A stretch of 64,000 bases of DNA, taken from contig OX457070.1 of assembly GCA_949752795.1 (NCBI GenBank), positions 31,132,288-31,196,287 of the forward strand, written 5' to 3'. Shown piece after piece: positions 54,980 through 64,000 of this stretch. A model generated the notes under the pieces. The model was not told the DNA's origin. It searched no databases and saw only the letters and a list, made by a program, of their open reading frames with translations. The translations under genes were made by a program, and so were the position numbers. How positions within the stretch are numbered: the stretch's first letter is position 1; each line of letters starts with the position of its first letter. This stretch comes from Hyperoodon ampullatus (Eukaryota; Chordata; Mammalia; Artiodactyla; Ziphiidae).

Positions 54980-55310
54980 ATTGTTTCAGTCAAGGTCTGG
55001 ATAGTAAATATTTTAGGATGTATGGACGATGTGGTTTCTGTTGTAATACTCAACTCTGTCATTGCAGCATGAAAGCAGCCATAGACCATATGTAAATGAA
55101 TTGGCATCAGTGTGTTCCAACAAAACTTTATGGACATGAAAATTTCAATTTCATATACTTTTCATGTATCATGAGATATTATTCTTGTTTAGACACTTTC
55201 CAACCATTTAAAAATGTAAAAACCATCCTTAGCTTGGGTGCCGTACTAAAACCGGTAGTGGGTTGGATCTGGCCTGGATTGTGGTCTGCTGATGCCTGCT
55301 TGATGGCTTG
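54980..55310 (+). mobile_element. hAT-type non-autonomous transposon relic
   Basis: GTCTGGATAGTAAATATTTT, AGGATGTATGGACGATGTGG, GCATGAAAGCAGCCATAGAC and TGTGTTCCAACAAAACTTTA are blocks of a well-known mammalian MER-type element; its end resembles GGATTGTGGTCTGCTGATGC. Family not named. Confidence 0.6.
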
Positions 55311-55458
55311 GGTGTCTAAGTTAAACACTTCACCAGCAAGGATTCTGGGGATGGGTGATTGGAGATAGATACCACCCCTCAAGAAGAGAGCCATCAGTAG
55401 CATTCATGAAAGAGCAACTGAGAAAAATGTGCGAGGCTAGAAGTGAGATGTTATTTTA

Positions 55459-55669
55459 ATTTTTTTTTTTTTTTTTCGCGGTACGCGGGCCTCTCACTGT
55501 TGTGGCCTCTCCCGTTGTGGAGCACAGGCTCCGGACGCGCAGGCTCAGCGGCCATGGCTCACGGGCTCAGCCACTCCGCGGCATGTGGGATCTTCCCGGA
55601 CCAGGGCATGAACCCGTGTCCCCTGCATCGGCAGGAGGACTCTCAACCACTGCGCCACCAGGGAAGCCC
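55459..55669 (-). mobile_element. CHR-type SINE (short, young form)
   Basis: About 211 bp. The minus strand begins GGGCTTCCCTGGTGGCGCAG; box B reads GGGTTCATGCCCTGG, with one change from the other young copies. Tail of 17 A. A perfect 14-bp TSD GAGATGTTATTTTA lies at 55445-55458 and 55670-55683. Confidence 0.95.
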
Positions 55670-55683
55670 GAGATGTTATTTTA

Positions 55684-56279
55684 CAGGCGTGGCTGGTCCT
55701 CCTTGTGAGAGCGAGGATATGGAGAGACTTTGATAATTATTCTCTTCCTCCCCGCAACCCCTAGTTCTCCTCCTCTTATTCCTTATCTTCTCTCTTGTGA
55801 CTTTTCTGACTCCACCTTTCCATAGCATCGTTTTTCTACCTCATCAAGTCTCCTATGGTGTATCCTCAGGCTTTTAGAATTATGTAAATACAATTTTGTT
55901 TTCCTTGTAAAAACATCCTTTTGGAATAAGATCATTATCCTTATCTGATAAAGTTAATTTTTCTGTATGTAATATGGACATAAGAAATGAACAGTATACA
56001 CAAAATATTTGGGAAAGCATGTATTTTGGGGAGAAAAAGAGACAGATGCTTGTCCAGAAAAAGTAGAACTAACCAGCTCTGGGACTTGGAAGAACCACTT
56101 TCTCTCAGGAGGAGAAGCAGGGCAGAGACACTGAGTTCAGTGTGGGATACGTTGAGCCTGCATTGCCAGGATGAAGTTTGATAACCAAGCAGGGGGATAT
56201 ATTTAATAGGTAGTTGGGTGATCAGGTCCAGTATATAGGAGAGAGGAATGGGCCAGAGATATAGATTTGGGAATCATCA
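55684..56279. other. Single-copy DNA
   Basis: No repeat was recognised. Pyrimidine-rich at 55735-55860. No supported frame. Confidence 0.4.
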
Positions 56280-56680
56280 CCCACTTTTGCAGTGGGGTGG
56301 GACTCCATTACTGGCAAAAGAGGGGCTGTGTGACTTCTGAGCTAGGTCATAAGGTGATATGGCTTCTGATTGGCTTTCTGTCAGGGGATGGTCACCCTGG
56401 GAGCGTAGCCACCACGTGGAAACCCACACCACGTGGAGAGGCTATGAATAGGTGTTGTGGCTGACAACACCTTGCTACGATCTTAGCTTCAGCCACCATC
56501 AGCTGCCAGGGATGTGAATGAAGGAGGCTCCAGATGATTCCCGCCCCCAGCCTTTGGGTCTTCCAGCTGAGAGCCGAGCCATCAAGGAGCTGCTTGAATA
56601 GAAAGATAAACGTGGTCTATTTTCAGCTCTGCTCTTCAACTTGGTCTGAGCCATGAGGTAGCTGGGTTTAAACTCTGGCT
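56280..56680 (+). mobile_element. MLT1-type MaLR LTR relic
   Basis: CCACACCACGTGGAGAGGCT, ACCATCAGCTGCCAGGGATG, TGAATGAAGGAGGCTCCAGA and TTTGGGTCTTCCAGCTGAGA follow the same LTR family as 15200-15990. The 3' part is unclear. Confidence 0.65.
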
Positions 56681-56689
56681 TAGCATCAA

Positions 56690-57900
56690 CCTGATTTGGA
56701 GCAGGTGATGGGGGTTCTGGATACAAGTCTAGAACAAGCCACCCTCACCTGCTTCCCGCTCTGCCGGTTAATGAATGGACTTGGCTGTTTGCAGTTTGAA
56801 CTGGGTCCCCTCTGTCTTCCCCATCTCTTGAGCCCTCTCCCCAGGATGGGCTCCTCCTCCTCTGTGGCCCTCTCTGTTCATGAGGACATCGTGGAGCAGT
56901 CAAAGCTGGACCAACACACAGTCAGGAGCTGGGTGGTGTTGGTTCCTCCCAGCACCGGATGCCACGCCCCCTCCTCTCATGGGTCCTCTGAGGAACAATG
57001 CGCAGATGCAGCGGACCCGTTGTATACAGGGCCCTTGGTGTGGGGAGAGCCACGGACGATGGGCTAGGCATTTGAAGGCTTGATTCATTTTCTGCTTCCC
57101 CTTTTTAAGACCATGAGCCTTTGGAAGCTTTGACAGCATTAACGATTTGGCTGAGTGCAATGGTCAGCCTCCCTTGGTGGGCTGAGCTGGTGAGGGGGGC
57201 CTGCATCTGGCTTAAACTGATGAAAGGCAGGAAATTCGGAACCACGTCCCGATCCTTTGTGCTTCAGTTTGGGGTTCTTCAAGGCCAGCTGACAGAGGGC
57301 TGCCAGGCCAAGAAATAAACTTGTTTTTTGAGTTGAGGGCACAGTGCTCAGGGTGGAGGCTGGGGGAGATCCCAGATGCTGAAGCCTCTTTCCCACGCAG
57401 TGGCAGGGGCAGGGATGTGGGTCTTGGGTGGAAGCAGTGAGGTTTTGCATGAATTCTTTTCTGATTGGCTCTTAAGTCTTTTCTCCCGGGAACACCTATG
57501 GTCTTTGCTTTCCTTCTGACAAGATCCCTGACCAGGGAGCCACAGGCCTTGCCCCTTGCTGGCAATGCAGCCAGATATAAACAAGCAGAGGGCAGGGCCT
57601 GGTGTCAAACATTATGTTTACTAAACAAAACCGACAAGTTCTCATTGTTGAGTGAGGAGGCCCTGCAACTCTCAATCCCCCAGAGTTAAAGAGGATCCAT
57701 TTTATTGAGCTCTGTAATGACAGCCCAGCTGGAACAGCTGGGTAGTTTGTATTAACTCTAAGAGACTCAGGAGGACAGTTTTTCTTTAGGAAAATTATGT
57801 TTTTCATTTAGACCAACAATAGCCTGTCTCAGCATACCTTCCCATAATCTTAAAAAGAGTGGTACAATCATAGTCCAGATTGCTCCACCAATACTTACCA
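56690..57900. other. Single-copy, relatively GC-rich DNA
   Basis: No repeat was recognised. Frames lie on both strands at almost every position (for example 123 codons plus at 56696-57067, 117 and 103 codons minus near 57139-57807), which reflects GC-rich composition with few stops. None shows a recognisable domain. A small exon cannot be excluded. Confidence 0.4.
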
Positions 57901-57904
57901 TGGC

Positions 57905-58075
57905 CAGAGTTAGCAAATAAAATAGGGGACACCTACAGGTAAATTTGAATTTCAGATACTTTTCTAGTATAAGTATGTCCTATGTAATATTTGGGACAGA
58001 CTATTACTAAAAAAGTATTTGTGGCTTTATTGGAAATTTAGATTGAATGGAGCAGTCTGGATTTTATTTGGCAAT
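57905..58075. mobile_element. Palindromic non-autonomous DNA transposon relic
   Basis: The left half (TTAGCAAATAAAATAGGGGA, GTAAATTTGAATTTCAGATA, AGTATAAGTATGTCCTATGT) and the right half (TTGGAAATTTAGATTGAATG, GGATTTTATTTGGCAAT) are near reverse complements, the layout of a short palindromic MER element. Confidence 0.65.
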
Positions 58076-58605
58076 AGGTGATGACTTTCTAAACATCCCT
58101 GCTTGCATACCTGTGGTGACAGGGACTCACTACCTTTCAAAACAATCATTCCGTCATCAGACAGGGGCAATTGCTAGAAAGCTCTTCTGCATATTAAGAT
58201 GGCATTCTCACACATCTGATGCTCATGTGAACTTCTGGGGCCCCTTGGAATATGCCTAATTCATCTGCCATGTGACAACCCTCCAAATGTTTATTAACAG
58301 CCCTGTGTCTCCTTGAATTTTCTCTTCTTCAACCTGAACATCTCCTGCTCTTTCAATTTTTCCTCAAGTGATGTGGTTTCAGGGCTGCAGACCCTCTGGT
58401 GAAATGTGCTCTGGCTTGTTTAGAGCCTTTGTAATCAGGTGGGATCTGGAGGCCCGAATAATGACTCCAAGGACGTGGCTTTGTGCCTGTTGTCACAAGT
58501 CCACATTCACCATGCCAGGGAAGTTCTGGCCTCCTGAGCTGGGCTTAGTCACAGATCCTTTCCTGAAGCAGTGCTGCTAGCCATCAGAGTGGAACTTAGG
58601 AGTCG
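58076..58605. other. Single-copy DNA
   Basis: No repeat was recognised. Two 70-codon plus frames have no family resemblance. Confidence 0.4.
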
Positions 58606-58607
58606 TT

Positions 58608-58972
58608 GCTATAGGATGAATGTTTGTGTCCCCCTCAAAGTCCATATGTTGAAACTTAATCTCCAGTGTGATGGTATTTGAAGGTGATGCCTTTGGGAGA
58701 TGATTAGGTCATGAAGGTGGAGCCCTTATGAATAGGATTACTGCCTGTATAAGATACCCCAGAGAACTCCCTTGCCCCTTCTACCATGTGAGGACACAGG
58801 GAGAAGATGGCCATCTGTGAACCTGAAGCAAGCTCTTATCAGACACCATGTCTGCCGGTGCTTTGATCTTGGACTTCCCAGCCTCCAGAACTGTGAGAAA
58901 TAAATTTCTGTTGTTTATAAGCCAGCCAGTCTGTGGTATTTTGTTACAGCAGCCCAAGTAGACTAAGACACA
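58608..58972 (+). mobile_element. MLT1-type MaLR LTR, well preserved
   Basis: A near full LTR: GGATGAATGTTTGTGTCCCC, TTGGGAGATGATTAGGTCAT, ACTCCCTTGCCCCTTCTACC, ATGTGAGGACACAGGGAGAA, GGACTTCCCAGCCTCCAGAA and TGAGAAATAAATTTCTGTTG with the AATAAA signal in place. Solo LTR; the same family as the minus copy at 26262. Confidence 0.9.
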
Positions 58973-59051
58973 CCAAATTGGCAGCCTTCTTCTTATTTTA
59001 AGTGATAGCTGGCAGTTAGGACATTAGCATTACCAAAAGTCATGTTATATG

Positions 59052-59199
59052 TATGGACTCCAAGGGGGGGAAAGCGGGGTGGGGGTGGGATGAACTGGGA
59101 GATTGGGATTGAATACATACACTAATATGTATAAAATAGATAACTAATAAGAACCTGCTGTATAAAATATAAATAAATAAAATAAAAAATTTAAAAATG
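59052..59199 (+). mobile_element. LINE-1 3'-end insertion with G-rich segment
   Basis: GAACTGGGAGATTGGGATTG, AATAAGAACCTGCTG and a tail of AATAAATAAAATAAAAAA. The TSD GTCATGTTATAT lies at 59040-59051 and 59200-59211. The L1 polypurine segment has G runs at 59064-59070, 59076-59079, 59081-59085 and 59087-59089, compatible with a G-quadruplex. Confidence 0.88.
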
Positions 59200-59284
59200 T
59201 CATGTTATATATTCATGAAACAGACCTAGTAATAAGAATATACATTTCTAGTTCAGGTCAGATTGGAATTGTGGATAAAAACAT

Positions 59285-59410
59285 CAAGCTGGATTCAGAG
59301 ATTTGTTACAGACTGATGGTGGAACTTTGGGAAAGTCACTTATGTCTCTGGTTCTCAACATCTTCATCTGAAAAAACAAGGCATTTGAGTTAATTCTCGA
59401 TGGCAGAAGA
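59285..59410 (+). repeat. MIR SINE relic
   Basis: Plus-strand MIR-like blocks: GGAACTTTGGGAAAGTCACT, TATGTCTCTGGTTCTCAACA, TCATCTGAAAAAACAAGGCA. Diverged. Confidence 0.5.
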
Positions 59411-60830
59411 CTGTCTCACATATGCTGTGGTCATGGCTATGGCCATGTGAAGCTGACTGGAATAAAACAGATTAAAAAAACAACAACAAAGAAAAGTAGT
59501 AATTATTCTAGATCTAAATGACTCTGGTTCTCAGCTTTCCTTGGACAGGAAAGGGTTAGAAAATTAAGTGTGGGCCACCCATTGTCTGCGTGTCTGCAAG
59601 CTCTTCATGACTTGTCCATGACAAAGCAATGCAGCACTGGAGAAGTGTTTAGAAACGTTTAAATCCATTTGACATTGTTGTGACATCCAAGTGTATGATC
59701 AGCGGGTCGTTTCCTTCAATAGGGTGTGGACCAGTCTGGGTGCTCTTGAAGCTGTGGGTGGTGCGTGGCATGTGACATGAGTTGTGTACCAGTCACTTGA
59801 AGTAGAACCATGTCTTGATCTGTAATGGATTAGAAATTAAGAAAAAAGTCAGTTCGTTACCAGCCAGATTGAGGCAGGGCTTCCTCACTGGCATGCCATT
59901 CTTGAATTACAGGTGTGCCTAAGGGTTGTGCCCTTGGCCCATGGGGTACCTGGGGAAGCCTGGGCCAGTTTGGGAGCCGCCATTAGACCAAGTTACCTCT
60001 CGCCATGAGTAATTAAAGTACTATATAAATATTATCATTTTCCACATGTGCCTTGAAGTGAATAAAGTTGGAAAGTGCTACCTTTTCTCCAAAAAAGCAA
60101 ATAGGCAAAGAGAGGACTGGGCTAATTGTTCTTTAGACCACAGCCTCCAAATAAACTGGCCTAACCTAGTGGTTCAAATTGGAAACCTGCTCCCAGGCAA
60201 AAATGTCACAACTCTTCTTCCCCTCATGTCTACCTTTCTTTTAAAATTAAATTTAAATGTATCACAGAAATATATGCATGTCCCTTAAAATCAAGCAGTA
60301 CAAAAATAGAAAACATGAGTCTTCTGTACCTCCCCTCCCAGTTCTGTTCAGGTTCCCCAGAAGTAGTCACTTTCTAGTTGGAACTTCAGTGTTTATGGAA
60401 AGAGGATCCTGCAGGGAAATGCCCTGATTTCCCCACAGAACCCCAGCAGGCACAATGCTGGAGACACCAGCACCATCAACGCACCATTGGGGAGGTTGTG
60501 TGAAAGTCTGAACGCACAGCAGTTGGACCATGGACTTCCCCGAGGCCTCCTCACCCATCCGTCACAGCCAGGCAACCCCTCCTTGCCACATTACTTCTCA
60601 CACTACCCTCTCCTTCACCCACCCTCCACAGAAGTCCAGAGGTTTAAGCTCTGGCAAAAAGGAATCTGAGGGACTTTGGACTCTGAAATGCTGGGTGCAG
60701 CAGAAGGCAGAGGTGAGGTTTGGGCTGAAAACTAGAGTGTTCTGTGAATGTCTACATGCTGAACTGTGCCACCCCCAGGCCCTCTCTCTGACTTGCTATC
60801 AGAATTATCAAAGCTAGAGGTGGCCTAGCA
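59411..60830. other. Single-copy DNA
   Basis: No repeat was named with confidence. Overlapping short frames on both strands (60367-60817) are GC-rich open stretches without recognisable content. Confidence 0.4.
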
Positions 60831-61064
60831 AAAGAAACAATCAACAGGGCGGGGAGACAACCTACGGAATAAGAGAAAATATTTGCAAACCACCTATCTG
60901 ATAAGGGGTTAATATCCAAAATATATGAAGAACTTGTACAACTCAATAGCAAAAACAACAAACAAACAAACCTTCCCCAAACAATCTGATTAAAATATGG
61001 GCAGAGGACTTGAATAGACATTTTCCAAAGAAGACATATAAATGGCCAACAGGTACATAAAAAG

Positions 61065-61453
61065 GAGTAAAGTAAGTCAGAAAGAGAAAAACAAATATTG
61101 TATATAACACATATGGGGAATCCAGAAAAATGGTACAGATGAACCTATTTGCAGGGCAAGAATAGAGACACAGGTGTAGAGAACAGACGTGTGGACACAG
61201 AGTGGGAAGGAGAGAGTGGGATAAACTGGGAGATTGGGATGGACACATGTGCACTGCCATGTGTAAAACAGCGAGTGGGAACCTGCTGTGTAGTGCAGGG
61301 AGCACAGCTTGGTGCTCTGTGGTGACCTAGAGGGGTGGGTGGGAGTTCCAAGAGGGAGGGGATATACGTACACATATAGCTGATTCACTTCATTGTACAG
61401 CAGAAACTAACACAACATTGTAAAGCAACTATACCCCAATTAAAAAAAAAAAG
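61065..61453 (+). mobile_element. Younger LINE-1 3' end nested in older L1
   Basis: About 389 bp of L1 3' UTR: GTAAGTCAGAAAGAGAAAAA, GGATAAACTGGGAGATTGGG, GAGTGGGAACCTGCTG, GTACAGCAGAAACTAACACA, then AACTATACCCCAATT and an A run. The outer L1 stops at about 61064 and resumes at about 61454. A short TSD of about AAAAAG is only suggestive. Confidence 0.88.
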
Positions 61454-62181
61454 ATGCTAAACATCACTAATCATCAGAGAAATGCAAACAAAGACCATTA
61501 TGAGATACCACCTCATACCTGTTAGGATGGCTATTATTGAGAGACAAATGTTGGTGAGGATGTAGAGCAAAGGGAACCTTAGGGCACTGGTGGTGCGAGT
61601 TTGAACTGGTGCAGCCACTATGGAAAATGGTATTGAAGTTCCGAAAAAAATTAAAAGTAGAACTACCATACAATCCAGCAGTTCCACTTCTGGGTATTTA
61701 TCCAAAGGAAATGAAAACACTATCTCAAAGAGACATCTACACCTCCATGTCCATTGCAGCATTATTTGCAATAGCCAAGATATGGAAACAACCCAAGTGT
61801 CCATCAGTAGATGAAATGGGCAAAGAAAATGTGGTAAATATATACAATGGCATAATACTCAGCCATGAAAAGGAAGGGAATGCTGTCATTTGTGACAGCA
61901 TGAATGGACCTTGAGGGCATTTTTCTAAGTAAAATATGTCAGAGAAAGAAGGATGAATACTGTATGATCTTACACGTGGAATGTAAAAAAGTTGAACTCT
62001 TAGAAACAGAGAGTAGAATGGAAGTGGGGGAAATGGAGAGATGTTGGTCAAAAGGGTACAAACTTCCATTTGTAAGATGAATAAGTTCTGGGGATCTATT
62101 GCACAGCATGGTGACTATAGTTAACAATACTGTATTATTTACTTGAAGGTTGCTGGGAGAATAAATCTTAAATGTTCTCAC

Positions 62182-62184
<3 letters not shown>

Positions 62185-62230
<46 letters not shown>
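62185..62230. repeat. (AC)23 microsatellite
   Basis: An uninterrupted AC run inside the older L1 3' UTR. Confidence 0.96.
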
Positions 62231-62232
<2 letters not shown>

Positions 62233-62395
62233 AAGTAATTATGTGAGGTGATAGATGTGTTAACTAACCTTATTATGGTAATCATTTTGCAATATACCTG
62301 TAGCAAATCATGACACTGTATACTTTAAACTCAGACAATGTTATACGTCAATTGTATCTCAATAAAGCTGGGAAAAAAGTTTAAAAAAAATAAAA

Positions 62396-63372
62396 GAATG
62401 CTACAAGAAGATCAGAATATTTTTATCTAGAGAAGCTAAGTGTCCCCAAGGAAAGACCCAGATACCACTGTTTGGAGGACCCTAGTGAAAAGGCCAGCTG
62501 TCATCTGATTACCCTCCAGTGATCTCCAGCTGTCAGTTAGTCCCACCCTCCTATACTGCACTTCCAACAGGCTTTCGATTGCCTCACATTTAAATATAAG
62601 TGGACAGCCAAGGATCATGAGCCATTTGAGAGAGTCTGCCAACATGAAAGATAGATGCTGTAGTAGATTGATTTCGTTACTCATCCCAATTAATGTTCTC
62701 CCTGTCTTCATGTCTTGTGCCCTGTGAATCCCGCTACTAGTCTGCCAGAGAAATGTGAGAGGCACATGCAGAAGATCTAAGACCTCCAAATCCAGGCCAT
62801 TCTAGACCAGTCAAATCCTAGTAGTCCTGCCAGAAAAACACAGGTATGTGAATATGCCCAGCCAAGATCAGCCAAGCCTGACCCAGATGACTCATAGACC
62901 AAGCACTGCCATCTCTGAGGAAAACAAAATTCTATGGCATCAAATATGTAATTTATTAGTGTGGATGAATACATCCCCTGCCTTCCCTTCTGCACCATCC
63001 AGCCCCATCCCCTTACTGCTTGAGGTTTAAGAACACCTCTTCTGCGGGTGTGATGCTCTGGGCCCCATCCTAAGGAGACGAGGAGGCCATGGACAGAAGT
63101 AAGGAAAAGCAGATGCCGGACAGGCCTTGCTGGACACAGCTTCATCCTCTGGCTGCTGGTGCTGCTTGATGATGATCTCATCTGGCCTATGGCTCCTTGG
63201 TATTTCTGTCCTTGGGTTGGTGAGAAGTCCCAGGATGCCAAGTAAAACTGGATCCTAAACTCAAGTCTTGGCCTAGGGAAACCCTTAAGCTTGTCTGTAA
63301 AGCTGGAGGTGGAGGAAACTGTGAAGTGGGTAAAATCATCTACCACACCAGCCCTAGCTATTCCTTTCCATG
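62396..63372. other. Single-copy or unassigned DNA
   Basis: No repeat was named with confidence, though 62660-62960 may be an old LTR. The 247-codon minus frame (62777-63520) begins inside the polypyrimidine tract. Its first 50 residues are a Gly/Arg/Glu-repeat translation, and the rest has no domain. Confidence 0.4.
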
Positions 63373-63373
63373 G

Positions 63374-64000
63374 CCCTCCCTCCCTCCCTCCCTTCCTTCC
63401 TTCCTCCTCCCTCCCTCCCTTCCTTCCTCCCTCCCTCCCTCCCTCCCTCTCTTCCTCCCTCCCTTCTTTCCTTCCTCCGTTCCTCCCTCCCTCCCTTCCT
63501 TCCTTCCTTCCTTCCTCCATTCCTCCTCCCTCCCTCCCTTCTTTCCTTCCTCCCTTCCTCCCTCCCTTCCTCCCTCCCTCCCTTCCTCCCTCCCTCCCTC
63601 CCTTCCTTCCTCCCTCCCTCCCTCCCTCCCTCTCTTCCTTCCTCCCTTCTTTCCTTCCTCCGTTCCTCCCTCCCTCCCTTCCTTCCTTCCTTCCTTCCTC
63701 CCTTCCTCCCTCCCTTCTTTCCTTCCTCCCTCCCTCCCTCCCTCCCTCTCTTCCTCCTCCCTTCCTTCCTTCCTCCCTCCCTCCCTCCCTCCCTTCCTTC
63801 CTTCCTCCCTCCCTCCCTTCCTTCCTCCCTCCCTCCCTTCCTTCCTCCCTCCCTCCCTCCCTTCCTCCCTCCCTTCCTTCCTCCCTCCCTCCCTCCCTTC
63901 CTCCCTCCCTCCCTTCCTTCCTTCCTTCCTCCCTTCCTTCCTTCCTTCCTCCCTCCCTCCCTCCCTCCCTTCCTTCCTCCCTCCCTCCCTCCCTTCCTCC
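63374..64000. repeat. Long polypyrimidine (CCTT/CCTC)n tract, runs off the window
   Basis: At least 627 bp of almost pure C/T on the plus strand. I saw only three exceptions: G at 63479, A at 63519 and G at 63662. CCTCC and CCTTCC units alternate irregularly. The two G interruptions are 183 bp apart with similar flanks, which suggests a higher-order duplication. The right end is not in the window. Confidence 0.97.

Larger units (their letters stand above)
60835..62395 (+). mobile_element. Older LINE-1 (ORF2 end and 3' UTR) hosting a younger L1
   Basis: The left part 60835-61064 (AGAGAAAATATTTGCAAACC, GAAGACATATAAATGGCCAA) joins in register with 61454-62395 (GCTAAACATCACTAATCATC and onwards). 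The frame at 61609-61914 gives the ORF2 C-terminal signature (LLGIYPKEMK, SMSIAALFAIAKIW) but is broken upstream and lacks the usual end. The 3' UTR carries an (AC)23 run and ends AATAAAGCTGGGAAAAAAG with a short A tail at about 62395. Inactive. Confidence 0.9.

Noticed and set aside
56690..57810. GC-richer block with many frames considered as a CpG-island promoter or exon cluster
   Set aside because: CpG density is not obviously high and no frame has recognisable content; no splice-consistent exon chain could be drawn.
61609..61914. Second ORF2-like frame as a possible gene
   Set aside because: It belongs to an old, interrupted L1; the upstream ORF2 is broken and a younger L1 is inserted.
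62777..63520. 247-codon minus-strand open frame, the longest in the window
   Set aside because: It starts inside the polypyrimidine tract, so its first 50 residues are a Gly/Arg/Glu repeat; the remainder has no domain and covers non-coding DNA.
63374..64000. Repeating units at the end considered as CRISPR-like or satellite array
   Set aside because: There are no distinct spacers; it is irregular CCTT/CCTC simple sequence.

Overview
This window reads as vertebrate, specifically mammalian, non-coding DNA. No convincing protein-coding gene, functional RNA gene or exon chain was found. The best lineage clue is ten copies of a tRNA-derived SINE with a GGTGGCGCAGTGG-type box A and a GGGTTCGTGCCCC-type box B. 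This is the CHR-type SINE of cetaceans and their artiodactyl relatives. Six copies are short, intact, flanked by near-perfect target-site duplications (TSDs) and carry long uninterrupted A tails (up to 30 A), so the lineage amplified this SINE recently. A cetacean (whale or dolphin) is my inference. No BovB or bovine-type SINE was noticed.

Layout. 1-4.2 kb: a MER20 relic cut by the window edge, MIR and L2 relics, a CHR SINE splitting an older repeat, and a second MER20. 4.2-5.5 kb: single-copy DNA. 5.5-10.8 kb: dense LINE-1 territory, including a three-level nest (L1, with a CHR SINE and another L1 inside it) in which every insertion keeps its TSD, and an old L1 whose halves lie in opposite orientations. 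11-15 kb: old L1 relics, a MIR/L2 relic and a 3'-terminal L1 with ORF2 remnants. 15.2-19.6 kb: an MLT1-type LTR plus four CHR SINEs within 4 kb. 20-37 kb: mixed single-copy DNA, MIR/L2 relics, L1 3' ends and one MLT1 LTR; a homeodomain-site-rich, enhancer-like block lies near 27.85 kb. 37-50 kb: two CHR SINEs in plus orientation, several endogenous retroviral LTRs (two head to head at 48.8 kb), an MLT1 LTR and an older L1. 50-58 kb: mostly single-copy DNA with a long TG/TA/GT compound microsatellite and one CHR SINE. 58-62.4 kb: an MLT1 LTR and L1s, including a younger L1 inside an older one. 63.37 kb to the end: a polypyrimidine (CCTT/CCTC) tract of at least 627 bp that continues past the window.

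Interpretation. Nothing here forms a working pathway. The reading frames that can be drawn are transposon relics, low-complexity translations or chance frames, and several begin at non-ATG codons. The window is best described as intergenic or deep intronic DNA recording a layered insertion history, with a few blocks of repeat-free sequence that could be regulatory. Family names were assigned from memory of consensus sequences, not from a search; boundaries are approximate except where a TSD fixes them.
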